Assembly (NCBI GenBank): GCA_020718785.1
Contig: DYRK01000092.1
Coordinates: 7,827-14,147, forward strand
DNA from: Desulfatirhabdium butyrativorans
GTDB lineage: Bacteria > Desulfobacterota > Desulfobacteria > Desulfobacterales > DYRK01
Length of the DNA stretch: 6,321 nucleotides
Direction of reading: 5' to 3'
The translations under genes and the position numbers were made by a program. The stretch's first letter is position 1, and each line of letters starts with the position of its first letter. Shown piece by piece: positions 1-6,067 of the stretch. Under the pieces are notes generated by a model. That model made no database searches, was not told where the DNA came from, and saw only the letters and a program-made list of their open reading frames with translations.

Positions 1-1806
1 TCCGATATATGCCCAGCGGATGGGAAGTCCGTGGACGGTGAGCAGACGCCGTGCCTCCACCTCCGATATGGGTTCCATGCTGCCGCGGCTGTCCAAGAGC
101 ATTTTTTTGAAATGATGTCTGAGCGGCGCGAGACGCTGCATAAGATCGGATATCTCTTCTTTCAGTACCCCGGGAGCGGTTTTCACCACCGGATAATCAA
201 TGCTTACGGCCCGCCCATAAAGCTCTGCCTCCAGATGATCGGGCGGCGCACTCTTGGAATTCTTAAAATCCGAAATCCAGTAAAAAAGTTCTTCATTTCG
301 CGGCGCGTTTTCGATCAGGTAAATGGCGTTGTTGGTCAGGCCCACAGCCAGATCTTCGAGACGGAGAAAGCGGCTGTCAATAAGATGTGCATGCGAGGAC
401 ACGGCCGCCTGAAGCTGGGAAAGCTTTTTTTCCCGAATCTGAGCGGCTTTCATGGCTGCCTGTTCGCGGTACAGACTGGCGATTGTGATTGTGGAGGACA
501 GCAGCAGCACTGACATAAAGATGATCATGGTCATCTGACGGTGTTTGCCCATCCAGCGGATGACTTTCCGGGGAAGATTGTCGGGAAGCTGCGAAACTTC
601 GTCCCCTCTGAGGTAACGTCTGATATCATCGGAAAGCGCATTCACCGTGGGATAACGGTCCTTGGGATTGAATTCAGTTGCTTTGTGGATAACGGCTTTC
701 AGTTCGGGATCGATTTTTTCATCGGGAATCAGATGAGACATCTGGTTGATATAGCCGTTTTCAGCCCATCGCAGTTTTTCTTTGGCATCCCCGACCCGTG
801 CAGGTTTCAGGGTAACCAATTCGTAAAGTATGACTCCCAGCGAGAAAATATCGCTTGCCATGCTGACATCAAGCCGTCCTTTTGCCTGTTCCGGCGACAT
901 ATAGCTGAGTGTGCCGACAACGCCCTCGGGCTGTGCAGATGAAAGGCTCATGCTGCCTTCAGACTTGGGAATGTCTCCTGTATAAATTGCCGTGCCGAGC
1001 GCGGTGAGGGCTTCTTCGTCATCTTTGAGCATTTTGGCAATTCCCCAGTCCATGACATAGACTTCTCCGAAATCTCCCACCATGATATTTGCCGGCTTGA
1101 GGTCCCGATGAACGACCTGCTTCCGATGGGCATAAGTGATGCCGTCGCAGGCTTTGAGAAAATGTTCCAGCCGGGTACGCAGGCTCAGTTCCTGAGAAAG
1201 CGCGGCTTTGGGATTTTCATTGCAGATTGCCCTGGTTTTGCTGATGATTTCAAAAAAAGTCTTGCCTTTGACGAGTTTCATGACAAAAGATACGTTCTTT
1301 TCCCCTTTCTGAGGGGGTCTGACCGTATAGACCGGCACAATGTTGGGATGGTCCAACTGTGCGGTAATCTGTGCCTCCCGTATAAAGAAACTCAGCGCGG
1401 CAGCAGAAACATTCTGATCTCTCAGCACCTTGATGGCAACTTTCCTCAGAAGCTGGTTGTCTCTTGCCAAAAGCACCTCACCCATGCCGCCTTTTCCGAT
1501 GCTCCCCATCTCTTCATATCGTTCGGCAGCATCCCCTTTGAAAAACACATCCTGTGCAAAATCCACCATGGTCAGGGTAGCTTCGGCACCTGATGACAGA
1601 GAAGACGAAACCCGTTTCACTTCATCGGAAGGCGATGGCTTCCGGGGAGCCGTATGCTTCCCGGCATTTTGTTTCGCAGAAGTTTCCGGCGGAAACACTG
1701 TGAAAATATGCTTGCACTTTGAACAGCGAAGTTTGGAACCTCCCGGCTTGATAAGCTTATCATTGATGTTGAAAGCAATCTGGCATTTTTCACATTTTAC
1801 AATCAT
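1..1806 (-). CDS. Zinc-ribbon, membrane-anchored Ser/Thr protein kinase with a C-terminal extracytoplasmic sensor region (partial, C-terminus off the left edge)
   Basis: The frame is open from ATG at 1806 to base 1, giving 602 residues with no stop; I translated it codon by codon. Residues 1-37 are an MJ0042-type zinc ribbon (C5-x2-C8, C28-x2-C31). A Ser/Pro-rich linker follows. The kinase domain spans about 97-400: P-loop GKGGMGEV at 104-111, VAIK with Lys126, helix-C Glu144, HRDLKPAN with Asp235, Lys237 and Asn240, DWG at 253-255 replacing DFG, and MSPEQ at 303-307. All catalytic residues are present, so it should be active. A hydrophobic helix at about 426-443 is the only membrane segment seen. 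Residues 444-602 begin with a helix and resemble the start of a Cache-type sensor, which would face outside while the kinase stays in the cytoplasm. The start is supported by AAAAGGA six bases upstream. It lies 48 bp after the collagen/S74 gene, probably in one operon. Kinase identity is certain; the Cache assignment is an inference from a partial domain. Confidence 0.93.
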   Translation of the reverse strand, partial: MIVKCEKCQIAFNINDKLIKPGGSKLRCSKCKHIFTVFPPETSAKQNAGKHTAPRKPSPSDEVKRVSSSLSSGAEATLTMVDFAQDVFFKGDAAERYEEMGSIGKGGMGEVLLARDNQLLRKVAIKVLRDQNVSAAALSFFIREAQITAQLDHPNIVPVYTVRPPQKGEKNVSFVMKLVKGKTFFEIISKTRAICNENPKAALSQELSLRTRLEHFLKACDGITYAHRKQVVHRDLKPANIMVGDFGEVYVMDWGIAKMLKDDEEALTALGTAIYTGDIPKSEGSMSLSSAQPEGVVGTLSYMSPEQAKGRLDVSMASDIFSLGVILYELVTLKPARVGDAKEKLRWAENGYINQMSHLIPDEKIDPELKAVIHKATEFNPKDRYPTVNALSDDIRRYLRGDEVSQLPDNLPRKVIRWMGKHRQMTMIIFMSVLLLSSTITIASLYREQAAMKAAQIREKKLSQLQAAVSSHAHLIDSRFLRLEDLAVGLTNNAIYLIENAPRNEELFYWISDFKNSKSAPPDHLEAELYGRAVSIDYPVVKTAPGVLKEEISDLMQRLAPLRHHFKKMLLDSRGSMEPISEVEARRLLTVHGLPIRWAYIG

Positions 1807-1812
1807 GATAAG

Positions 1813-1819
1813 TCCTTTT
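1813..1819 (-). promoter_or_regulatory. Ribosome-binding site of the kinase gene
   Basis: AAAAGGA on the minus strand ends six bases before the ATG at 1806. It supports this start, which also places the first zinc-ribbon cysteine at residue 5 as is usual for this small domain. Confidence 0.7.
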
Positions 1820-1854
1820 CAGTGTTCGGCGGCTCGGAGCTACCACCGCGCTCC

Positions 1855-3345
1855 TCATTTCGGCAGCCATAAGATTTCACGCTTCAGCATTTCGATCTCT
1901 GCTTTCAGCGACTCGATCTGAGCCTGCTGTTCCTTGACGGCTTCGATCAGCATGGGTGTCAGTTTTTCATAGGAAACAGCCTTGTAACCCTCGGCATCGG
2001 TGTGAACGACTTCCGGGATCACGGATTCGACTTCCTGAGCAATCAGCCCGATCTGTTTTCCTTCGGCAAATTCTTTGTCCGGATACTCTTCGCGTTTCCA
2101 TTCATAGTTGACGCCCACGACCTGAGATATTTTCCGCAGCGCGTCCTGAACCGGGACTATATTTTTTTTCCAGCGGATATCCGAAGCCTGCCAGGTTCCG
2201 CCCGTTGTGTAGGCATCGCCGTTTACATACAGGCTGAATTTGTCATACGCGGCAGTGTTTATTCCGATACTGCCGAATACCGAAAGAGTTTTTTTGCCGA
2301 AATCTCCGTAAATCAAAGGAGTGCTCGTATCTGAATTGTCAATGTAAAGTTTATTCGATTCGGTCTCATTGTATCCTGCGCGGTGTCCGATAAACACATT
2401 GCCTTCGCCTGTGGTATTGTTATAGCCGGCATAATGTCCCAGCGCGGTGTTGTTGTTTCCCGCAGTGTTCCGATAACCGGCATGTTGTCCGATAAAAATA
2501 TTATTGCTTCCCGAAAGGTTTTTATTACCCGCGCCGTTTCCGACAAAGCTGTTAGCCGCGCCCACGGTATTGCTCAGACCCGCGTCTTTTCCGATAAAAG
2601 TATTGTTGAATCCCGTGCCGGTGTTTCTGCCCACATCATTTCCTATAAAGGTATTTCCGCCCGCGCCCGCGGCAATGCTAAGACCTGCATTTTTTCCTAT
2701 AAACAGATTGCTGCTGTCTGCTTTCAGCACAGGACTTCCGCCCATGCGGAACACACCGCTGATATTCATATCTCCTTCGATATCGAGTTTATAGGCAGGC
2801 GCGGTCATTCCGATGCCGATACTGCCCGCGGTGAAATAAGCATTGCCGCCGTCAATTTCAAACGGGGATGATCCCGCAGGACCTGTGTCGCCTTTGGGAC
2901 CCGGATGTCCCTGAAGTCCTATCTCTCCCTGATCGCCTTTGTCGCCTTTCTGACCCTGATCGCCCTGATCACCCTTTTCACCGGTGTCGCCCTTATCGCC
3001 TTTTTCACCCTTCTGACCGCGCTGTGACAGAATTTCCCATAAACCGTTTGCCGGCGGCACTTCCGACTCAGAGGACATGTGGAGCAGCATACATATATAA
3101 CTTGCGCCGTCATAGGAAACAGCATCGTATTTTTTGTATTCTGTTCCCGGCGTCCAAGAATTTCTCCAGACAATAACGTAAGATGCAGGTTTGTCGTCGC
3201 GGAGACCGGATGCGACCTGAAGGGCGTAAACAGCTTCGTTCAGGTCAACCTTCTGATTGCTGTCAATGTCCCCGAGAATTCCTGCCATTGCTGTAAAGGA
3301 CAGCGTGAAAAAGAGAATACCAGTCACGACAATTGTTTTTTTCAT
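1855..3345 (-). CDS. Secreted collagen-like fibre protein with FIG-AG head repeats and C-terminal peptidase S74 chaperone domain
   Basis: 496 residues. Residues 1-21 are a signal peptide (MKKT start, hydrophobic core, Ala-Met-Ala end). Residues 26-37 form one EF-hand loop of dockerin type (Asp26, Asp28, Asn30, Asp34, Glu37). Residues 60-106 resemble a type-3 chitin-binding module (CBM5/12): Trp60, Trp64, Tyr70, Asp74, Tyr78, Tyr83, Cys85, Trp103. Residues 110-158 are 16 uninterrupted Gly-X-Y triplets. Residues 213-330 are seven repeats of about 17 residues with NxFIGxxAG cores. From 388 comes an S74 domain: SDIRWKKNI with Ser388 and Lys393, GLIAQEVE at 433-440, YEKLTPMLIEAVKEQQ at 459-474, then a coiled coil to 492. 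In phage tailspikes such domains trimerise the fibre and cut themselves off before the serine; here that would release the last 109 residues. Export plus these modules suggests a trimeric surface or extracellular fibre; its ligand is unknown. No phage genes flank it. Domain calls are firm, binding function is inferred. Confidence 0.9.
   Translation of the reverse strand: MKKTIVVTGILFFTLSFTAMAGILGDIDSNQKVDLNEAVYALQVASGLRDDKPASYVIVWRNSWTPGTEYKKYDAVSYDGASYICMLLHMSSESEVPPANGLWEILSQRGQKGEKGDKGDTGEKGDQGDQGQKGDKGDQGEIGLQGHPGPKGDTGPAGSSPFEIDGGNAYFTAGSIGIGMTAPAYKLDIEGDMNISGVFRMGGSPVLKADSSNLFIGKNAGLSIAAGAGGNTFIGNDVGRNTGTGFNNTFIGKDAGLSNTVGAANSFVGNGAGNKNLSGSNNIFIGQHAGYRNTAGNNNTALGHYAGYNNTTGEGNVFIGHRAGYNETESNKLYIDNSDTSTPLIYGDFGKKTLSVFGSIGINTAAYDKFSLYVNGDAYTTGGTWQASDIRWKKNIVPVQDALRKISQVVGVNYEWKREEYPDKEFAEGKQIGLIAQEVESVIPEVVHTDAEGYKAVSYEKLTPMLIEAVKEQQAQIESLKAEIEMLKREILWLPK
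2356..2709 (-). repeat. Seven-unit FIG-AG head repeat, about 51 bp per unit
   Basis: Units begin at residues 213, 231, 248, 265, 282, 299 and 316 of the collagen/S74 protein. The first is 18 residues, the next five exactly 17, and the last about 15. The core is N-x-F-I-G-x-x-A-G-x-x-N-x-x-G-x-x. The DNA has diverged between units while the protein core is kept. Such repeats resemble the stacked beta-roll of YadA-like trimeric adhesin heads and occur upstream of S74 domains. Confidence 0.85.
2866..3018 (-). repeat. Collagen-like Gly-X-Y repeat
   Basis: Glycine occupies every third residue from 110 to 158 of the collagen/S74 protein, giving 16 full triplets with no interruption. KGD or KGE occurs seven times (Lys112, 115, 118, 124, 133, 136, 151), a pairing known to stabilise bacterial collagen helices that lack hydroxyproline. 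Proline is scarce and confined to the C-terminal triplets. The DNA is made of near-repeating nonamers, so length changes in steps of three codons are possible. Confidence 0.93.
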
Positions 3346-3356
3346 CCTTCCTCCTT
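3346..3356 (-). promoter_or_regulatory. Strong ribosome-binding site that fixes the collagen/S74 start
   Basis: The minus strand reads AAGGAGGAAGG directly before the ATG at 3345; AGGAGG ends four bases from the start. A longer reading from the ATG at 3378 would add 11 residues ahead of the signal peptide and would place this perfect Shine-Dalgarno inside the gene, so the 3345 start is preferred. Confidence 0.85.
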
Positions 3357-3396
3357 GATTTTTTTGAAGCATCGGCAACTTCCTGTCTCTTCTTTC

Positions 3397-3425
3397 AGTT
3401 TAAAAGCTTTGTCAGATTATTTCAA
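3397..3425 (-). promoter_or_regulatory. Candidate sigma-70-type promoter for the collagen/S74-kinase operon
   Basis: On the minus strand TTGAAA (3420-3425, five of six consensus bases) is followed after 17 bp by TAAACT (3397-3402, four of six). Transcription would begin near 3390, leaving a leader of about 45 nt. It lies just outside the end of the U32 gene, which fits a separate transcription unit. The call rests on consensus match and spacing only. Confidence 0.35.
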
Positions 3426-3462
3426 CTAAAAAAATAAGCGGTTGACGCATTTCAGGCTCGGA

Positions 3463-5460
3463 TCAGAGAAGGCTTATATCCCAGTTCCATATACCGGGCC
3501 TTTTTTTCAGTTTCACTTTTTCGGGCAGAGGTTCGCTAAGATGGACAAACAGCCTGTAACCTGCTGCCTGAAGTTCCTTTTTTTTTTCTGTGATATCCGA
3601 TTGCCAGTTGGGAAACACCCATATATCGGAACCGTATTTTGCTGCCCATGCTTCTTCCCCTTTGGGGCTGAAAAAGGGAACATCTGTTTTCATCTGATCT
3701 GAAATCACACGGGAGACAGACAAAGGCCAGTTTCCGGAAATCACAATTCCCAGCGGCAGGGGGCTGTGTTTCGGCAGGTGCAGATAATCCGCGGCTCCGA
3801 GTTCCGGGCTGACAATCACCCCTGAAAATCCCAGAGATGCCAGTTCTTTCACAGCTATAGGATTGGCAATATTGCAGAAAGGACCCGCCCAGAGAGAAAG
3901 CTGTCCGGGTTCCCTGAAAAATGCCGTCTGCCACGGAGCATTCAGCACAAAATTCCGGCTTCCGTTTTTTAAGGCAAGCCGAATCAGAGAATCCCATTTT
4001 GATTCATCCTCGGGCCATATCACCGGCGGAAGCCACCACCATACGGAATGAGAAGTGAGGAGTGAGGAGTGAGAATTGCCGATTTCATCTGAAAGCCAAA
4101 AGCCGGCTGCACCTTCGGGCTTTTTTTTATCGGGCATTCTTTTCACAGACAATTCGATGATATCCGGATGCTTCTTTTTTTCGGATAAACGCGGATATCT
4201 GACATGGAAATCCGATTCCTGTATCCGCGATACTGCGGGAGGACACTCTTTTTCAAGTCCCTCCAGCATATCTTCAAGAGCTTTTTCCCGTCTGTCCGTG
4301 AGAAAGACCGGAATGTCTTCCGCGCGGGGACCATGAGAAGAAAATTTCAGATACAGGCGTCCGCCCCCGGGAACATGCCTGCCCACACGCTGAGTCGCGT
4401 GCCATGATTCATCCTCATATCCGATACGCAGCAGGTCTCCGGGCAGAAGTTCTTCGCGCGGTACAAGATAGGGAGAGTCTTTTGTTCCCTTTACTTTTCC
4501 CATCATGAAACCCGAACCGGTCTGTGTGTCCGTATCTATCGGATTCTGAGGTCTTTGGGACAGAAAATTATAATGGGTTCCGGGTCTGCCCAGAGATTGT
4601 TCGAGAAGTTCCAGCGCGGCTTTTTTCATCCGGGGATCATTTCCCTGATCTCTCAGCATCCGATATGCGCTGACCGTGTAAAACACATAATGCGGTCCTT
4701 TTTTGCGGCCCTCGATTTTCCATGCCCTGATGTTGGGAACTGTCCTCAGCACTTTTGTGAGAACATCCAAACTCAGGTCCTGACAGGAAAATAACCGCCT
4801 GTATTTTTCCCCTGTAGCTGAAGAACTCCGGGCATAAAGCCTTCTGCAAGGCTGAACACATCTGCCCCGCAGCCCGCTTTTTCCGCCCAGCCAACTGCTC
4901 CAATAGCATCTTCCGGAAACGCCGTAGCACAATGCGCCGTGTACAAATACTTCGAGTTCCAATCCCGGAGGACATGCCGCGGACATGATTTTTATTTCAT
5001 CAATGCTGAGTTCCCTGGGGATCACGACGCGGCTGATTCTGTTACGGAAACTTTCCGATATGAATTTCAATGCCGCGGGAAAACTGACATTTGCCAGTGC
5101 CGAAAAATGAATTTGTCCTGAAAATCCTGTCTGTTCAGCCAATTGCAAAACAGACAAGTCCTGAATGATGAGAGCGTCCGGTTTCACCTGCCGGTTCAAC
5201 TGATCCAGAAGCTTTCCGGCAGCATCCGCATCTCCCGGTTTCATCAGGGAATTCAAGGCAATATAGACTTTTACCCCTTTTTTGTGCGCGAGCTGTGTCA
5301 GAGAAGCCAGCTCTTCCGGAGAAAAATTTTTTGCTTCCATGCGTGCCGAAAAATCTTTCAGCCCGCAATATACCGCGTCGGCTTCTGCGGCCAAAGCTGC
5401 CAGAAAAGCAGCCCTGTTTCCGGCCGGCGCAAGAATCAGAGGAGGAGTGTCGTTTTTCAT
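3463..5460 (-). CDS. U32 family peptidase / Fe-S RNA-hydroxylase homologue
   Basis: 665 residues. The N-terminus PLILAPAGN begins a U32 TIM-barrel-like domain, about 7-270. The U32 signature EVFVHGALC...GRC lies at 170-185. Cys178, Cys185, Cys201 and Cys226 match the four-cysteine pattern that binds a 4Fe-4S cluster in UbiU-type and related members; Cys205 is extra. Residues about 335-400 resemble the middle collagenase-like domain of long U32 proteins. Residues 474-665 look like a second, degenerate U32-like half with WWWLPPV, AGPF and VIVSPEL. Length and layout are closer to E. coli RlhA (23S rRNA C2501 hydroxylation) than to the shorter TrhP, but substrate cannot be decided; no ubiquinone genes are present to suggest UbiU. 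The start is fixed by the conserved N-terminus. The Shine-Dalgarno AAGGA is only one base from the ATG, unusually close. The gene lies 23 bp after the acidic-protein gene. An A10 run (codons 625-628) and a heptamer repeat (codons 462-471) lie within it. Confidence 0.92.
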   Translation of the reverse strand: MKNDTPPLILAPAGNRAAFLAALAAEADAVYCGLKDFSARMEAKNFSPEELASLTQLAHKKGVKVYIALNSLMKPGDADAAGKLLDQLNRQVKPDALIIQDLSVLQLAEQTGFSGQIHFSALANVSFPAALKFISESFRNRISRVVIPRELSIDEIKIMSAACPPGLELEVFVHGALCYGVSGRCYWSSWLGGKSGLRGRCVQPCRRLYARSSSATGEKYRRLFSCQDLSLDVLTKVLRTVPNIRAWKIEGRKKGPHYVFYTVSAYRMLRDQGNDPRMKKAALELLEQSLGRPGTHYNFLSQRPQNPIDTDTQTGSGFMMGKVKGTKDSPYLVPREELLPGDLLRIGYEDESWHATQRVGRHVPGGGRLYLKFSSHGPRAEDIPVFLTDRREKALEDMLEGLEKECPPAVSRIQESDFHVRYPRLSEKKKHPDIIELSVKRMPDKKKPEGAAGFWLSDEIGNSHSSLLTSHSVWWWLPPVIWPEDESKWDSLIRLALKNGSRNFVLNAPWQTAFFREPGQLSLWAGPFCNIANPIAVKELASLGFSGVIVSPELGAADYLHLPKHSPLPLGIVISGNWPLSVSRVISDQMKTDVPFFSPKGEEAWAAKYGSDIWVFPNWQSDITEKKKELQAAGYRLFVHLSEPLPEKVKLKKRPGIWNWDISLL
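4050..4077 (-). repeat. Heptanucleotide tandem repeat inside the U32 gene
   Basis: The plus strand reads GAGAAGT, GAGGAGT, GAGGAGT, GAGAATT: four 7-bp units, the middle two identical. It encodes a Ser/His/Leu-rich stretch (residues 462-471) in the linker before the C-terminal half of the U32 protein. Since 7 is not a multiple of 3, gain or loss of a unit would shift the frame. Confidence 0.7.
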
Positions 5461-5470
5461 ATCCTTGTAA
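5461..5470 (-). promoter_or_regulatory. Unusually close ribosome-binding site of the U32 gene
   Basis: AAGGA (5462-5466 on the complement) ends one base before the ATG at 5460. A second AAAGG lies about 15 bases upstream. Neither has ideal spacing, so translation may depend on coupling to the preceding gene, whose stop is 23 bp away. Confidence 0.45.
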
Positions 5471-5483
5471 AAATGCCTTTGCC

Positions 5484-5993
5484 TCAGATTGTGTATTTGC
5501 GTTTTAAGGCATTGAGTTCTTTCTGCAAAGCTCTCACCCGTATCCTCAGTTCTTTGAGCGCGGCTTTTGTGGTGGACATCAGTTGCTCTTCATGCTCTTT
5601 TTCATATTTTTTTTCAAGCTTGGCAACTTCCGCCTCAATATCATCCTCGCTCATATTCGGATATGTCTGCTCGATGAGCGGCACAACTTTTTCATCAAAA
5701 TTCTGCTTCATTTCCTCCAGCACCCAGTCTTTCATTTCTTCCTGAGTGGGAAAATCAAAATTTTCAAAGCACAGATCCCTGTAACGCTCGCTTATGATCA
5801 GTTTGGCGCAGGTTTTTGCAATCCCTTTTAAGGAATACTCCCCGAAGTATCCGTAGTAGGTTACAATTTTGTTTGCCAAAACTTCTTCGGGGCTTTCTTC
5901 TTTTACTTCCGCTCCCGCTTCCATTTCAGCTTCAAAATCAGCATCTTCTTCTTTTTCATCCAACTCACGCTCGAAATCATTTTCACCTGACAT
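5484..5993 (-). CDS. Small acidic coiled-coil protein of unknown function
   Basis: 169 residues; I do not recognise the family. Residues 1-38 are strongly acidic (18 Asp/Glu against 3 Lys/Arg) and probably disordered. Residues 39-116 look globular, with an aromatic patch TYYGYFGEY at 45-53, one Cys at 62 and one at 75. Residues 117-165 are rich in Glu, Lys, Leu and Arg in a heptad-like pattern and should form a long helix or coiled coil, turning basic at the end (RKYTI). There is no signal peptide or membrane segment, so it is probably cytoplasmic. The only other in-frame Met nearby is at 24, so the 5993 start is taken; AAGGA lies 10 bases upstream. It precedes the U32 gene by 23 bp and is probably co-transcribed with it, which hints at, but does not show, a shared role. 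The frame is long, clean and well composed, so it is likely a real gene. Confidence 0.82.
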   Translation of the reverse strand: MSGENDFERELDEKEEDADFEAEMEAGAEVKEESPEEVLANKIVTYYGYFGEYSLKGIAKTCAKLIISERYRDLCFENFDFPTQEEMKDWVLEEMKQNFDEKVVPLIEQTYPNMSEDDIEAEVAKLEKKYEKEHEEQLMSTTKAALKELRIRVRALQKELNALKRKYTI

Positions 5994-6003
5994 TTTTTAT
6001 CCA

Positions 6004-6008
6004 TCCTT
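6004..6008 (-). promoter_or_regulatory. Ribosome-binding site of the acidic-protein gene
   Basis: AAGGA on the minus strand lies 10 bases before the ATG at 5993, at the long end of normal spacing. The interval is A-rich. Confidence 0.5.
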
Positions 6009-6021
6009 CGATTATGATATT

Positions 6022-6055
6022 GGGTCGGTCTGCCGGACCGGTCCCGGATTTTTTT
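6022..6055. promoter_or_regulatory. GC-rich hairpin with a T7 tail in the leader of the acidic-protein gene
   Basis: The arms are 6022-6030 and 6036-6044 around a 5-nt loop, and contain the perfect palindrome GGACCGGTCC (6035-6044). Read as plus-strand RNA all nine pairs form, two of them G-U, and T7 follows four bases later, like an intrinsic terminator for rightward or antisense transcripts. Read as minus-strand RNA two pairs are lost, leaving a weaker stem upstream of the ribosome-binding site. No gene in the window would need a rightward terminator here, so the role is uncertain. Confidence 0.3.
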
Positions 6056-6067
6056 AACATTTTGTAA

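Noticed and set aside
1836..1854. GGAGC/GCTCC inverted repeat between the collagen/S74 and kinase genes
   Set aside because: Five pairs with a 9-nt loop and no following T-run; not a convincing intrinsic terminator.
31..1921. Plus-strand and other-frame open frames of 61-163 codons across the left third
   Set aside because: They lie opposite the continuous 602-codon kinase frame, which has every kinase motif, and show no recognisable domains of their own.
2356..2709. CRISPR-like regular spacing of repeats
   Set aside because: The 51-bp period is coding, in frame, diverged at DNA level and conserved at protein level, so it is a protein repeat.
2383..2871. Plus-strand 162-codon frame with repeating Ser-Asp-Lys motifs
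   Set aside because: The periodicity is the complement of the 51-bp FIG-AG repeats on the minus strand; it has no independent support.
3346..3378. Upstream start that would give a 507-residue collagen/S74 protein
   Set aside because: It would put charged residues ahead of a clear signal peptide and bury a perfect Shine-Dalgarno inside the gene.
3426..3462. Possible terminator after the U32 gene
   Set aside because: A T7 run is present on the minus strand, but the preceding stem (GCG/CGC) is only three pairs, too weak to call.
4098..4128. Terminator-like hairpin (AAAAGCC / GGCTTTT) with T8 on the plus strand
   Set aside because: It lies inside the U32 coding frame, antisense to it, with a 13-nt loop and no plus-strand gene to terminate; probably a by-product of Lys-rich codons.
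5143..5745. Plus-strand 200-codon frame
   Set aside because: It spans the junction of the U32 and acidic-protein genes on the opposite strand and its composition (Phe/Ser/Cys-rich) is typical of an antisense shadow.
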